The notes beneath the pieces are model-generated. The model made no database searches. It saw only the letters and a list, made by a program, of their open reading frames with translations, and had not been told where the DNA came from. Shown in pieces: positions 27,009-36,699 of a stretch of DNA of 64,000 nt (position 1 is the stretch's first letter; the number at the start of each line of letters is the position of its first letter). The stretch comes from Tepidibacter mesophilus (GTDB lineage: Bacteria > Bacillota > Clostridia > Peptostreptococcales > Peptostreptococcaceae). The translations under genes were made by a program, and so were the position numbers. The stretch spans positions 62,001 through 126,000 of the forward strand of contig NZ_BDQY01000003.1 in NCBI RefSeq assembly GCF_002724055.1. Direction: 5' to 3'.

Positions 27009-27031
27009 TCAAATGAACTAGGTTCATTTGA
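27009..27031. promoter_or_regulatory. TetR-family operator 2
   Basis: TCAAATGAAC-TAG-GTTCATTTGA is a perfect 10-base inverted repeat 26 bases before the membrane protein's ATG and shares the ATGAAC-N3-GTTCAT core with operator 1. Confidence 0.75.
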
Positions 27032-27057
27032 AAAAATAATTAGATGAGGTGTTTTAT

Positions 27058-27711
27058 ATGAAATATTTTGAACCGATTTTTCATGTATTTTATTTAGGAA
27101 CAGTATTTTACATGTCACTTAAAATGATTTCTGCTGGTAAGAACGATAAAATGATAAAACTATTTGGAATTATGGCATTTACATTAGGGGCTGGAGATTC
27201 ATTTCACTTAATACCTAGAATATATGCTTTATTAACTACTGGATTAGAAGCAAATGCAGCAGCTTTAGGAATTGGAAAACTTGTTACTTCTATTACAATG
27301 ACCTTTTTTTATGCACTACTCATTAGAATTTGGGAAATAAGATTTGACATAAAAGAGGATAAAGGGATTAGAGTGTTTGCTTGGATATTACTTGTATCAA
27401 GAATAATATTAACTCTCATGCCTCAGAATAAATGGGCACTATATGATGCTCCTGTCACATGGGGGATATATAGAAATATACCTTTTACAATATTAGGAGT
27501 TCTAATATTGTACTTGATTTTAAAGGAATCAGCTAAGCATAAGGATGAGGCATTTAAAAAGATTGGAATAGGAATAATTATATCATTTGCATGTTACTTG
27601 CCGGTTGTATTATTTGCTACCACATATAGATTAGTTGGAATTCTTATGATTCCTAAAACACTAGCTTACTTATGGGTGGTATATATTGGATATAAAGAGA
27701 TGAATAAGTAG
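27058..27711 (+). CDS. Multi-pass membrane protein, TetR-controlled
   Basis: This 217-residue protein has about seven predicted membrane helices and few charged loops. I do not recognise the family with confidence. Notable features are a GAGDSFHLIPRIYAL segment (about 48-62) and a conserved-looking WGIYRNIPFT. Regulation by the adjacent TetR protein suggests a role in response to a small hydrophobic compound. I chose the ATG at 27058, which follows GATGAGGTG, over the GTG inside that site. The gene is alone in its transcript. Confidence 0.65.
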   Translation: MKYFEPIFHVFYLGTVFYMSLKMISAGKNDKMIKLFGIMAFTLGAGDSFHLIPRIYALLTTGLEANAAALGIGKLVTSITMTFFYALLIRIWEIRFDIKEDKGIRVFAWILLVSRIILTLMPQNKWALYDAPVTWGIYRNIPFTILGVLILYLILKESAKHKDEAFKKIGIGIIISFACYLPVVLFATTYRLVGILMIPKTLAYLWVVYIGYKEMNK

Positions 27712-27821
27712 CAGGTTTAAGTTATGGATTTATTTACTAGGATTAAACTAACTGTTCCAAAGAAAATTCTTTTTTTGAAGTAGCATTTGTTTAGTGATTT
27801 GCTGCTAATAGAATTTTGAAA

Positions 27822-27863
27822 ATAGAGTATCCTTATTGTAAATGTAAAATAAAGATACTCTAT
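27822..27863. terminator. Weak bidirectional terminator
   Basis: ATAGAGTATC and GATACTCTAT, extended inward by TTATT/AATAA, lie between the converging membrane protein and cbiO genes. The flanking T tracts are short. Confidence 0.55.
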
Positions 27864-27903
27864 AATTTATAAATGATTTTGTGAATTATCACCTAAAATT
27901 ATA

Positions 27904-28710
27904 TTATTCTCTATGCTTTTCCCAATATTTATAAAGTTCTTTTTCATCTTTGAATAGAGGTAGTCCCATATTTTTGTGGATTTTAACCAGCCATGGCTCC
28001 ACAAGTCCTGCCATCTTTAATACATCCTCTTTTAAAAATACATCTTCCACAATTCCTTCTTCTATAACTTTTCCTTTATTAAGTACATATATGTAATCGC
28101 AAAGCCTATATATTAAATCCATATCATGACTTGATATTATAATCTTTTTTCCATTATTATGTATTTCCTCAAGTATATTCACTACAGATTCTGTTACTAT
28201 AGGATCGAGTCCTGCTGTAGGTTCATCAAAAAATATTATTTCACTTTCCATTGCAAGTACACCTGCCATGGCTACTCTTTTTTTCTGGCCATAGCTTAAA
28301 AAGTGAACTGGCTTGTCCTTAAATTCTATAGCACCCACACTTTCAAGAGCTTTATCAACTCTTTTTTTTACAATATTTTCATCTATTCCTAAATTTCTAA
28401 GTCCAAAAGCAACATCATCGTATACATTTGAATAAAATATCTGTCTATCAGGGTCTTGAAAAACTATTCCTACTTTTTCTCTTAATTTGTATAAATATTT
28501 TTTATCGTATTTTATAGGTTGTTCATTAAAAGATATGTTTCCTTTGTTTGGCTTATATATGCCTGTGCAATTTAAGAATAAAGTAGATTTTCCAGCTCCA
28601 TTAGAACCTATTATTCCTATTTTATTTCCATTTTTAAAATCTATATTTATATCTTCTAATGCGACGGTTTTATCTTCATAAATATATGTAATGTTCTCCA
28701 TCTTTAGCAT
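27904..28710 (-). CDS. cbiO: Cobalt ECF transporter ATPase
   Basis: This 268-residue ABC ATPase powers cobalt uptake for cobalamin synthesis. Walker A GSNGAGKST (about 36-44), Q-loop VFQDPDRQIF, signature LSYGQKKRV and Walker B IIFFDEPTAGLDP are all intact; the FQDPDxQIF form is typical of ECF ATPases. It is the last gene of the cbiMNQO operon, 12 bases from cbiQ, under the cobalamin riboswitch. Confidence 0.95.
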   Translation of the reverse strand: MLKMENITYIYEDKTVALEDINIDFKNGNKIGIIGSNGAGKSTLFLNCTGIYKPNKGNISFNEQPIKYDKKYLYKLREKVGIVFQDPDRQIFYSNVYDDVAFGLRNLGIDENIVKKRVDKALESVGAIEFKDKPVHFLSYGQKKRVAMAGVLAMESEIIFFDEPTAGLDPIVTESVVNILEEIHNNGKKIIISSHDMDLIYRLCDYIYVLNKGKVIEEGIVEDVFLKEDVLKMAGLVEPWLVKIHKNMGLPLFKDEKELYKYWEKHRE

Positions 28711-28722
28711 TATCTAAGCCTC

Positions 28723-29403
28723 CTATATATAAAACTCTCCATTGTAGAGTTTACTATCAAGTGATATTGTCATATCCTTGTATCTTAACATAACTCTAAC
28801 AAATAAACTACTAATTAGCATAGATAATGATTTATATGACTTTTTTATACTTATATATCCAAATCTCATATCTTGTGCTACATAAATTTCTTGAGCTTCT
28901 TCTAAAAAAATAAATATAAATCTATAAATTAAAACAACCATTTCTATAAATACATTAGGAAGTTTAATTTTTTTAAAAACTAATATTAATTGATTTATCG
29001 GTATGGTAAGAGCTATAAAATAAGCACAAGTTAAACAAGACAAAGCTCTAAAAAATAAAACTTTAGAAGTATCTAAAGAATAACTAGTTATACCTATATT
29101 TAAGTTTAATACTTGTATGTAGTGCAAAAAATCCTTACTATCTTTACTTACAGAAAAAAGTATAGCGATAATACTTATAGTTAAAAAAGAAAGTGGAATC
29201 AATATCATCTTTATATAATGCTTAAAATTTATTTTTGCAAAAAAAACTATAATAACACTCATAAATAAAATTATAGATACAAATGTATATATGTTCTTAT
29301 TTAATAAAGACAAAATTAAAAAACTCATGGCAAAGTAAAACTTTGCCATGGGATTATAATCTTTTAATGCATTAGAATATGCATACTTATCTATTATAAG
29401 CAC
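28723..29403 (-). CDS. cbiQ: Cobalt ECF transporter transmembrane coupling protein
   Basis: This 226-residue protein with five or six helices is the T component that couples CbiO to CbiM. The coupling-helix segments near residues 160-200 (EEAQEIYVAQDMRFG and SLFVRVMLRYKDMTISLDSK) correspond to the conserved Ala-Arg-Gly motifs of the family, although the usual ARG triplet is altered (AQDMRFG and LDSKLYNG). It overlaps cbiN by 17 bases. Confidence 0.9.
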   Translation of the reverse strand: MLIIDKYAYSNALKDYNPMAKFYFAMSFLILSLLNKNIYTFVSIILFMSVIIVFFAKINFKHYIKMILIPLSFLTISIIAILFSVSKDSKDFLHYIQVLNLNIGITSYSLDTSKVLFFRALSCLTCAYFIALTIPINQLILVFKKIKLPNVFIEMVVLIYRFIFIFLEEAQEIYVAQDMRFGYISIKKSYKSLSMLISSLFVRVMLRYKDMTISLDSKLYNGEFYI

Positions 29404-29677
29404 TTTTTCTCTTTCCTTTCATAAAGCCAAAATAATATCCAATAATACCTGCTCCTATTCCAGCTTGAAGAGAAAATAATAAACTTTCTATTTCTCCACT
29501 TGGTGGTTCCCAAAAACTTTCAAACCAAGGTTCGTAATTTGGATTTATCTCAGTTATTGCTTCTTCTGCGTATCCATCTGCTCCACCATATTCAGCATTT
29601 TTATTAAAAACTAAAGGAGTAACGAATAATAAAACTACTATACCTAATAAAATCAAATTCTTTTTAAATGTTTTCAA
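29387..29677 (-). CDS. cbiN: Cobalt transport protein CbiN
   Basis: This 96-residue protein has an N-terminal helix, an extracytoplasmic segment (about 30-70, with EYGGADGYAEEAITE) and a second helix, the standard topology of CbiN, which assists metal loading of CbiM. I chose the TTG eight bases after AAGGAGG. The ATG ten codons earlier would place that ribosome site inside the gene. It overlaps cbiM by 14 bases and cbiQ by 17. Confidence 0.9.
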   Translation of the reverse strand: MKTFKKNLILLGIVVLLFVTPLVFNKNAEYGGADGYAEEAITEINPNYEPWFESFWEPPSGEIESLLFSLQAGIGAGIIGYYFGFMKGKRKSAYNR

Positions 29678-30392
29678 CTTCAATACCTCCTTCATTTTTA
29701 TATTCAACTAATAAATTATAAACTATTGCTGTTAAAAGACCTTCTCCTACAGCTAAAGGTAATTGAGTTACAGCAAATATAGATAAGAACTTAACAAGAG
29801 AAGCTGTCATTCCTCCCGTTGGATCTGGAAAAGCTACCCCTAATTGAATAGCTGTAGTAACATATGTAGCTAAATCACCTAAAGCAGCAGCTGCAAATAC
29901 ACATGTAGATGATTTAATATTGTTTTTCTTCATTACTTTAAATATTATATATGATACCAAAGGTCCTACAACTGCCATTGAAAAAGCATTTGCTCCAAGA
30001 GTTGAAAGACCACCATGCGCTAAAAGAATAGCTTGGAATAATAATACAATAATACCCACTACAGCCATAACGCTTGGCCCAAATAGAATAGCTCCAAGAC
30101 CAACTCCTGTTGGATGAGAACAACTTCCGGTAACTGAAGGTAATTTTAACGCAGATAATACAAATGTAAATGCTCCAACCAATGCAATTAATAACTTTTT
30201 ATTAGGCTCTTCTTTAAATATTTTGTTTAAATTTGAAATTCCTTTAAGAACAAAAGGTAAAGTTAAAATTGCCCAAATAGCAGCCCACATAGGTGGTAAA
30301 AATCCTTCCATTATGTGCATTGCATGTGAGTAAATCGGAGACATTAAAATTAAATAAAATCCCCCTAATAGTGCTAATTTCCATCTCTTCAC
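29664..30392 (-). CDS. cbiM: Cobalt ECF transporter substrate-binding component
   Basis: This 242-residue integral membrane protein binds Co(II). The N-terminal signal-like helix is followed by MHIMEGFLPP, whose mature-end Met-His coordinates the metal in the family. It is first in the cbiMNQO operon and starts with GTG after AAAGGGGA. The riboswitch and its terminator lie in its 5' leader. Confidence 0.95.
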   Translation of the reverse strand: MKRWKLALLGGFYLILMSPIYSHAMHIMEGFLPPMWAAIWAILTLPFVLKGISNLNKIFKEEPNKKLLIALVGAFTFVLSALKLPSVTGSCSHPTGVGLGAILFGPSVMAVVGIIVLLFQAILLAHGGLSTLGANAFSMAVVGPLVSYIIFKVMKKNNIKSSTCVFAAAALGDLATYVTTAIQLGVAFPDPTGGMTASLVKFLSIFAVTQLPLAVGEGLLTAIVYNLLVEYKNEGGIEVENI

Positions 30393-30430
30393 AATATCAT
30401 CCCCTTTTTATAATCTTGCTAGTTGTTTAT

Positions 30431-30476
30431 AAAATAAAAAAGTACTTTCCTTAATATCACAAAAAGAAAAGTACTC
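30431..30476 (-). terminator. Expression-platform terminator of the cobalamin riboswitch
   Basis: On the minus strand AGTACTTTTC and GGAAAGTACT form a hairpin followed by six T, between the aptamer and cbiM. Confidence 0.8.
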
Positions 30477-30479
30477 TGA

Positions 30480-30715
30480 TAAATAAGTAAAAACCTATCC
30501 ATCAAAGCACATACTCATCCTCGTGAGTCAATTAGTGCTTTTAGAAAAGACAGGTCTCCTGGCTTAGAATCATAATATCTTAATACCTTCCCGTTTAAAC
30601 AGTGGTTATTATTAAGATACTCCTCATTTACAGTGGCGGGACCGCATTGGATTTACACCAATTTCCCTTTAAAGAACTATTAAATAGTTCTATCTTTACT
30701 AACTGATATATGAAA
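30480..30715 (-). promoter_or_regulatory. Cobalamin (B12) riboswitch
   Basis: The minus strand carries hallmark segments in order: GGGAAATTGGTG, AAATCC, GCGGTCCCGCCACTGTAA (the B12 box, 30629-30646), then AAGCCAGGAGACCTGTC (about 30546-30562). A terminator follows before cbiM. Cobalamin binding should favour termination and so reduce cobalt uptake. The outer limits are approximate. Confidence 0.93.
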
Positions 30716-30830
30716 TTTTAATATATTCTATGTACACTACTTCTCACATGCTTCATAATCATAATAACTTATATGTTTAATTATGTCAATCGTTACCAAA
30801 AAATGATTTATATATTTGAAAATTAATAAA

Positions 30831-31475
30831 TCATTTTTTTGATTTTTTTCTACGTTTTTTAAAGCAGAAAGGACATCCAGTCCCATTATTTCGTCTATAT
30901 ACTGGGGCTTCCCATTCATGTTCTTCGCATTTCCACCATACTTTTTTTCCTGAATTAGCAGTCACATCATAAGGAGTTAAATCCTCATTTTTATCAAAAT
31001 TCCACTGCTTTGAAAGTTCAGGATTAACTTTAGCTAGGGAATTATCTTTAGAAACTTTTTTTCCTGAACAATATGGGCATCCAGTACCGTTATTTCTTCT
31101 GTATATAGTAGCTTGCCATTCATGCTTATCGCACTTCCACCACACTTTTTTTCTGGAATTAGGCAATACATCATTAGGATTAATATTTTTATTTTTATCA
31201 AAGTGCCATTGTTTTACAAGTTTAGGATTGACTTTAGCTAAAGAATTATCTTTAGAAGCTTTTTTTCCTGAACAATATGGGCATTTGTTTCCGTTACTTC
31301 TATTTAAAACAGTAGCTTGCCATTCATGTTTATCGCATTTCCACCATACCTTTTTGCCAGAGCCGATACTTACATCACTTGGTGTCAATTCTTTATTTTT
31401 AGTTGGATGCCATTCTTTTGCAAGTCTAGGATTAACCTTAGTCAAACTTTTATTTATATCTATTTTTCGCTTCAA
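30831..31475 (-). CDS. Triple zinc-ribbon repeat protein
   Basis: This 214-residue basic protein is built of three tandem repeats of about 62 residues. Each has a WH(F)DKNK or WHPTKNK start, a P-DV turn, KKVWWKCDKHEW, an arginine/asparagine-glycine segment and a closing CPYC or CPFC pair. Each repeat therefore supplies a treble-clef-type zinc site, as in the probable zinc-ribbon family PF14311. These proteins are often near mobile elements and may bind nucleic acid; the role is unknown. The gene is monocistronic and divergent from the membrane protein at 31645. The C-terminal KKRRKKSKK tail is strongly basic. Confidence 0.8.
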   Translation of the reverse strand: MKRKIDINKSLTKVNPRLAKEWHPTKNKELTPSDVSIGSGKKVWWKCDKHEWQATVLNRSNGNKCPYCSGKKASKDNSLAKVNPKLVKQWHFDKNKNINPNDVLPNSRKKVWWKCDKHEWQATIYRRNNGTGCPYCSGKKVSKDNSLAKVNPELSKQWNFDKNEDLTPYDVTANSGKKVWWKCEEHEWEAPVYRRNNGTGCPFCFKKRRKKSKK

Positions 31476-31644
31476 AAAACCACCTCTTTTAATTTTAAAC
31501 TCTCCATGTTAGTTATATGAATATAGTTTAGCATACTTATCAATATTTTTATATTATCATCTTTACAAAAAAAAGTTTTAACTGTGTACTTTTTAAAATA
31601 TTGATAGTAAAATAAGATATAATAAAGCTACAGGAGTTGATATT

Positions 31645-31980
31645 ATGATGAGTGGATTTATATTTGCGTTGGTTGGAGTGATAAGTATTGCTTATGCTTT
31701 TTCTGTTAAGAAGTCTGAAAGAAGACGAAAAAAGCTTTTAGAAGTTTTAAAGAGAAATGATGATGGTGAAATTGTATTTGGAAGCAAAAAATTTAAAAGT
31801 GAGCAAGGATATTTTTCTTATCAGTTTTACAGTTATTTAAACTCTGGAATATTTGCATTAATATATGGATTTGCTGTTAATAGTTTTGATTTATATAAAA
31901 GAGGTTCATGGGTATTTGTATCTTTTGCAATACTTATATATATAAATCATTTAATTTATAAAAAATTCGCTTCACGCTAA
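31645..31980 (+). CDS. Small membrane protein of unknown function
   Basis: This 111-residue protein has a membrane helix near residues 3-20, a charged cytoplasmic segment (KKSERRRKKLLEVLKRNDDGE) and two further helices (about 66-82 and 88-104). I do not recognise a family. Its last codons and stop lie inside a dispersed repeat (31968-32024), so the C-terminal FASR may be acquired from the repeat. An AGGAG site precedes the double ATG start. Confidence 0.6.
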   Translation: MMSGFIFALVGVISIAYAFSVKKSERRRKKLLEVLKRNDDGEIVFGSKKFKSEQGYFSYQFYSYLNSGIFALIYGFAVNSFDLYKRGSWVFVSFAILIYINHLIYKKFASR

Positions 31981-32024
31981 CTCGTGACTTATGTCGCCAA
32001 CGAGTCCTACGGGCTTCGTTGCTC
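31968..32024 (+). repeat. Dispersed short repeat, copy 1
   Basis: The sequence from CGCTTCACGCTA to CTTCGTTGCTC is shared in inverted orientation with 39511-39565. Its core AACGAGTCCTACGGGCT is identical in both copies, and CAACGA/TCGTTG arms form a small hairpin. This copy overlaps the end of the small membrane protein gene. Confidence 0.75.
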
Positions 32025-32121
32025 AAAATAGTTGATATTGAAGTTTTTTCATCAATATTATTTATAAATTTGAAATTTCATAAATTTTCATTAAGTAAAA
32101 ATCATAAAGGTATGTAGTTTT

Positions 32122-32156
32122 AATCTTTCTTGGACAATCTAAGAAAGATTTTTTTT
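32122..32156 (+). terminator. Intrinsic terminator upstream of hpdB
   Basis: AATCTTTCTT and AAGAAAGATT form a 10-bp stem followed by six more T. It ends transcription from the small membrane protein gene, or could be a leader attenuator. hpdB starts 84 bases later. Confidence 0.8.
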
Positions 32157-32239
32157 GCTTAAAAATGGTTAATGCATTAATCAAAAAGTAAAATCATATA
32201 CATATATAGAGCAAGTCAGTTTACAAGGGGGTAAGTTAG

Positions 32240-34963
32240 ATGGATGATAGTAAAAAAATGAAACTTGCTGATATTTTGGCATCTAAAGGATTGTCAATTA
32301 ATTATCAGTATGGAGGAAGTGCTCCTGGTGAGATGGTTGATAGAGAGGTAAAAAAGGAACCAACTCAAAGAGCTAAGAGGTTAAGAGATATATTCTATAA
32401 TACATTATCAACTGCCAATATGGAGTTTCCTTATTGGTACAATCGTAAGTTTAATGAACTCGAAGGTGAGATTACAGTAGTTAGAAGAGCTATTGCTTTA
32501 AAAGAGGCATTTTCAAGATTAACACCAAATATTATTCCCGGTGAGAAACTTGTTATGCAAAAGACTTATAATTATAGAGGCTCTTTTCCTATGCCATGGC
32601 TTTCTGAAAGTTTCTTCGTAGCTAAAGAAAGTGAATTATATAAAGCTGCTCTTGAATCAGGAAGTGCAAGTGCTGGGGAATTAAGTGAATTTGGACATGG
32701 TGGAGGAAATGTTACAAAGAGCTTTGGAAATGTAGTTTCTATTGCTGGTAAGTTTGGAATGAGAAAAGAAGAAATTCCTGTTCTTTTAAAAGTTGCAAAT
32801 GAGTGGGTAGGAAGATCAGTTGAAGACTTAGGACATAAATACGAAAAAATGGTTCCAGATTATGAGGTTAAAGAAAATATAATGAGAAGCTTAGTTTGTA
32901 TGTTTGATTCGGGATTTACTCTACCTCAAGGAAGAGAAGTAATAAACTATTATTATCCTCTTCAATATGGATTTGACAAACTTATAGAAATGGCTAAGGA
33001 ATGTAAGGATGAGGTTGCTGGAAATGCAGATGGAGACGGAGTAGCAGGAATGGACAGACTTTATTTCTATGAGGCTGTAATTCATATTATAGAGGGTCTT
33101 CAGACTTGGATATTAAACTATGCAAAACATTCAAGAAGACTTGAGAAAATAGCCAAGAATGAATATGATAAAAAAGAGTATATGGATATAGCTAACTGCT
33201 TAGAAAATATAGCTCATAAACAACCATCTACATTCAGAGAAGCACTTCAATTATCATACATTTTGCATATTGCAGTTTTAAATGAAGATGCGATATCTGG
33301 ATTATCAATAGGAAGATTAGGTCAAGTACTATATCCTTGGTATGAGCAAGATATTGAAGCGGGAAAGATAACTAAGGAAGAAGTACTAGAACTCTTAGAA
33401 TTATATAGAATAAAAATCACATGTATAGACTGTTTTGCATCAACAGGAGTTGTTGGAGGAGTTTTATCAGGGAACACATTTAACAACTTAAGTCTTGGAG
33501 GACTTACTTTTGATGGACAGTCTGCTACTAATGACTTAGAAATGTTAATAGTTGAAGCAGGTATAACATGCTCAACGCCTCAGCCTACTTTATCAGTTCT
33601 TTATGATGAGAAACTTCCAGAGAAGTTCTTATTAAAGTGTATAGAATGTGATAAAACTGGTGCAGGATATCCAGCGTGGATGAACAATAGAGGTGGAATA
33701 GAATTTATGATGAATCAATATTCATCTGAGGGAATGACTATTGAAGAAGCTAGATCTTTTGCAATAGGAGGATGTCTTGAAACATCACCAGGGTGTTGGA
33801 AAGAACTTAAGTTAAATGGTAAGAAATATAAAATACCTGGAGGAGCAGGTCAACCTACAAGTGTGGGAGTTCACTTTATAGCAAATCCTAAGGTATTAGA
33901 ATTAGTACTTACTAATGGAGTTGATAATAGAACTGGAATCAAAGTATTTGAACCTCATGATAGAAAGCTTGAAACGTATGAAGAATTAGTTGATACATTC
34001 AAGATGTATTATGAAAAAGCAGTTGATGTTTTAGCTAAAACTAACAATGTACAGCATGATATATGGCGTAAGCAGAATATGTCTGTTGTAAACTCTTTCT
34101 TAAAACCAGATTGTTTATCTAAAGGACAGCATATAGGTAATATGGGATACAGATATAATGCTACATTTAATGTTGAAAGCTGTGGAACGGTAACTATGGT
34201 AAACTCATTAGCAGGAATTAAAAAGGTAGTATATGATGAGAAAAAGTTTACTCTTGAACAATTAAAAGATGCTATGTTAAATAACTTCGGATTTAGAAAT
34301 GCTCTTGAAACAAGAAACTTCTCAATGATGGACCAAGAAAAAGTAGACAATAGTGGAAAATATGATGATATATATGGAGAATGCTTGATGGCTCCTAAGT
34401 ATGGTAATGATAATCCTTATGCGGATAGTATTTTAAAAGAATATGAAGATTGGTTCTGTGAAATGTCAAAGACTGCGATGTCACTTTATGCAAAACCTAT
34501 GTATGCTTGTCAAATATCAGTTTCAACTCATGGAGCACAAGGAGCAGCAACTCTTGCTACAGCTGATGGAAGACTTGCAGGAACAACATATTCAGATGGT
34601 TCAATGTCTGCTTATCCAGGAACTGATAAGAATGGACCATATGCTTTATTTGAGTCAGCTACAGTTTGGGATCATTCAAATTCTCAAAACTCTCAAATGA
34701 ATATGAAGATTCATCCAAGTGCATTAAGAGGGAATCAAGGAACTAAGCATTTACTAGATTTAACACGCTCGTATATGAGAAAAGGAGGATTCCATATACA
34801 ATACAATATAGTTGACTCTAAGGTATTAAAGGATGCACAAGAAAATCCTGATAACTACAGAGACTTAATGGTAAGGGTTGCAGGGTTTACACAATACTGG
34901 TGTGAAATAGGTAAGCCTATTCAAGATGAAGTTATTTCAAGAACAGAATATGAAGGAGTGTAG
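32240..34963 (+). CDS. hpdB: 4-Hydroxyphenylacetate decarboxylase, glycyl-radical large subunit
   Basis: This 907-residue glycyl-radical enzyme decarboxylates 4-hydroxyphenylacetate to p-cresol. The catalytic cysteine is in GGCLETSPG (Cys512, with Glu514 two residues on), and the radical glycine is in RVAGFTQYW (Gly882). A histidine (His545) and a glutamate in NVESCGT (Glu646) are at the spacings of the substrate-contacting pair known in HPAD. Long stretches ([23 protein letters not shown], [20 protein letters not shown]) closely recall C. difficile HpdB. The adjacent hpdC gene favours HPAD over indoleacetate or phenylacetate decarboxylases, which lack that subunit. Indoleacetate activity cannot be excluded. 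Confidence 0.9.
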   Translation: MDDSKKMKLADILASKGLSINYQYGGSAPGEMVDREVKKEPTQRAKRLRDIFYNTLSTANMEFPYWYNRKFNELEGEITVVRRAIALKEAFSRLTPNIIPGEKLVMQKTYNYRGSFPMPWLSESFFVAKESELYKAALESGSASAGELSEFGHGGGNVTKSFGNVVSIAGKFGMRKEEIPVLLKVANEWVGRSVEDLGHKYEKMVPDYEVKENIMRSLVCMFDSGFTLPQGREVINYYYPLQYGFDKLIEMAKECKDEVAGNADGDGVAGMDRLYFYEAVIHIIEGLQTWILNYAKHSRRLEKIAKNEYDKKEYMDIANCLENIAHKQPSTFREALQLSYILHIAVLNEDAISGLSIGRLGQVLYPWYEQDIEAGKITKEEVLELLELYRIKITCIDCFASTGVVGGVLSGNTFNNLSLGGLTFDGQSATNDLEMLIVEAGITCSTPQPTLSVLYDEKLPEKFLLKCIECDKTGAGYPAWMNNRGGIEFMMNQYSSEGMTIEEARSFAIGGCLETSPGCWKELKLNGKKYKIPGGAGQPTSVGVHFIANPKVLELVLTNGVDNRTGIKVFEPHDRKLETYEELVDTFKMYYEKAVDVLAKTNNVQHDIWRKQNMSVVNSFLKPDCLSKGQHIGNMGYRYNATFNVESCGTVTMVNSLAGIKKVVYDEKKFTLEQLKDAMLNNFGFRNALETRNFSMMDQEKVDNSGKYDDIYGECLMAPKYGNDNPYADSILKEYEDWFCEMSKTAMSLYAKPMYACQISVSTHGAQGAATLATADGRLAGTTYSDGSMSAYPGTDKNGPYALFESATVWDHSNSQNSQMNMKIHPSALRGNQGTKHLLDLTRSYMRKGGFHIQYNIVDSKVLKDAQENPDNYRDLMVRVAGFTQYWCEIGKPIQDEVISRTEYEGV

Positions 34964-34968
34964 TGATT

Positions 34969-35226
34969 ATGTTAAAACACAATGATTGTTTGAATTTTTC
35001 GCCTATGGATGCTGCGAAGGGAATTTGCAGAATAACAGGAAATATGATTAATATAGATTCTGATGTATGTGAAGTATTTGAACTATGTCCTAAGTGTAGA
35101 AATTGTTCTCATTTTAAAAACCCTGATAAAGATGAATTAGGAATGTGCACAGGTCTTGATAAAGATAATTGGACATATGGAGATTTAAATGCTATAACAT
35201 GTAATGAGCATGAGTTAAAAAAATAA
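34969..35226 (+). CDS. hpdC: 4-Hydroxyphenylacetate decarboxylase, iron-sulfur small subunit
   Basis: This 85-residue subunit is needed for HPAD stability and regulation and carries two [4Fe-4S] clusters. Conserved ligands are visible as KHNDC near the N terminus, GICR, CPKCRNC in the centre and GMC and ITCNEH towards the end. The ATG at 34969 gives the family's normal length, and the GAAGGAGTG ribosome site lies within the end of hpdB. Its presence is diagnostic for HPAD-type rather than other arylacetate decarboxylases. Confidence 0.9.
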   Translation: MLKHNDCLNFSPMDAAKGICRITGNMINIDSDVCEVFELCPKCRNCSHFKNPDKDELGMCTGLDKDNWTYGDLNAITCNEHELKK

Positions 35227-35316
35227 TATAGGAAATAAGGCATATGAAAATAAATAGACTAGCATACTGACTAATTATTTATTTGAATATGTCCTAATTG
35301 GAAGGATTGATATTAA

Positions 35317-36594
35317 ATGCTAGAGAGCAGAGTAAGTGAAAAGGAAGCAAAAAACCTAGGGTACATGGTAGTTCTTGCATCTTGGCTTGCAGTATTTTGT
35401 TTGTTTGGTTATAGAGCTACTTTTTCTGTACTTCAAGGACCTATGGCGAAAGATCTTGGCTGGAGTGCATCTAAACTAACTCTAGGTTATTCACTTATGA
35501 TGAGCGTTTATGCAGTAACTGCATTCTTTAGTGGAATGATTATAGATAAATGGGGAACTAAGCCTGCTTATTTTTTAGGTGCTTTAAGCGGTTCTTTAGG
35601 ATTTTTGGTAACAAGCTTTGCCAAAACATATATGTCATATTTGATTCCATATGCTGTATTTGCAGGAATAGGAACAGGTATGCTTTGGGTATCATCAACT
35701 GTATCAGTTAGAAAGTGGTATGTAGGAAAAGCATACGCAACTATGTGGGGTATAGCATTTATGGGAGCTCCTGTGGCACAGGTTGTATTAAGTCTTGGAG
35801 CTAAGCAGGTTCTTGCAACTATGGACTGGAGATTTGCTATGAGGATATTATCTCTGGTAGTATTAATAGCTTTGATAATAGCTACTTTTGTTGCTAAGAA
35901 AAATCCTCAGTATTATGGACTTGAGCCTTTTGGTATGGATACACTAAAAACCAAGAAAAATAATGTGAATGATAGAGAGTGGAGTATAAAACAAGCATTT
36001 TCTACATTCCCTATATGGGGTGCTATAATAGCATTTCTAACTAGTATGGTTGCAGAGTTTTTAGTTTGGACTCAGATTGTAAAGTATTGGATGGCAGATT
36101 GTGACTTATCTTTATCTACAGCTACTAACCTTTATGTTGCAATAGGAATAGCAGGAATACTTACAATGCCTTTAATGGGAGTTGTGGCAGATAAGATGGT
36201 TAAGAAGTTAAATCATGAAACAAAGGGCAGAAAATATATGTTAATATTCGCACCTATAATGGGGGTTATAGCTTGTATTGCTTTGATGACAGGAAAAGGA
36301 GCAGCAACTCTTAGTATAGTATCTTGTATAATATTTGCTGTGTATTGGGCGATTGAACCTGGTGGAGTTGCAGGGTATGCAGCATCTGTTTATGGAAATA
36401 AGACGTTTGGAAAGATATGGGGATTATCAACTCTTATAGTTATGGGGATAGGACCTGCACTTGGAAGCTTTATGGGAGCTTATTTGTATGATGTATCTGG
36501 AAGTTATTATAATTCACTAAAGTTTGCCATGGCATCATTCGCAATATCTGCTATAGTGGCAATGCTTCTTCCATTATCTATAGATAAGGATTAA
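35317..36594 (+). CDS. MFS transporter within the hpd operon
   Basis: This 425-residue twelve-helix permease has an oxalate/formate-antiporter-like look: FSVLQGPMAKDLGWS after helix 1 and DKWGTKPAYFLGAL between helices 2 and 3. It interrupts hpdC and hpdA, so it is likely to carry the pathway's substrate (4-hydroxyphenylacetate) or a related aromatic acid. It is distinct in sequence from the MFS protein at 23266. A hairpin repeat lies between its stop and hpdA. Confidence 0.8.
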   Translation: MLESRVSEKEAKNLGYMVVLASWLAVFCLFGYRATFSVLQGPMAKDLGWSASKLTLGYSLMMSVYAVTAFFSGMIIDKWGTKPAYFLGALSGSLGFLVTSFAKTYMSYLIPYAVFAGIGTGMLWVSSTVSVRKWYVGKAYATMWGIAFMGAPVAQVVLSLGAKQVLATMDWRFAMRILSLVVLIALIIATFVAKKNPQYYGLEPFGMDTLKTKKNNVNDREWSIKQAFSTFPIWGAIIAFLTSMVAEFLVWTQIVKYWMADCDLSLSTATNLYVAIGIAGILTMPLMGVVADKMVKKLNHETKGRKYMLIFAPIMGVIACIALMTGKGAATLSIVSCIIFAVYWAIEPGGVAGYAASVYGNKTFGKIWGLSTLIVMGIGPALGSFMGAYLYDVSGSYYNSLKFAMASFAISAIVAMLLPLSIDKD

Positions 36595-36608
36595 AGTTAG
36601 ACTAATAT

Positions 36609-36679
36609 AGAAGCTATTAAGTTCTAAGACTCCAGCCTTAATGGTATGCGAGCCTTAGAATTTTTAGATTTCGGATAAA
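36609..36679 (+). repeat. Structured hairpin repeat, copy 1
   Basis: A hairpin of about 70 nt has arms TAAGTTCTAAGACTC and GAGCCTTAGAATTTTTA around an AGCCTTAATGGT loop region, followed by TTCGGATAAA. A second copy at 39729-39797 shares the GAAGCT start, CTCCAGCCTTAA centre and TTCGGATAAA end, with compensating changes in the arms. Here it lies between the MFS gene and hpdA. Confidence 0.75.
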
Positions 36680-36699
36680 GCGAAAGTGAGGAATTTGAA

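Noticed and set aside
32240..34963. Pyruvate formate-lyase, choline trimethylamine-lyase or glycerol dehydratase
   Set aside because: The residues around the catalytic Cys, the adjacent HpdC-type small subunit and close resemblance to HpdB indicate an arylacetate decarboxylase.
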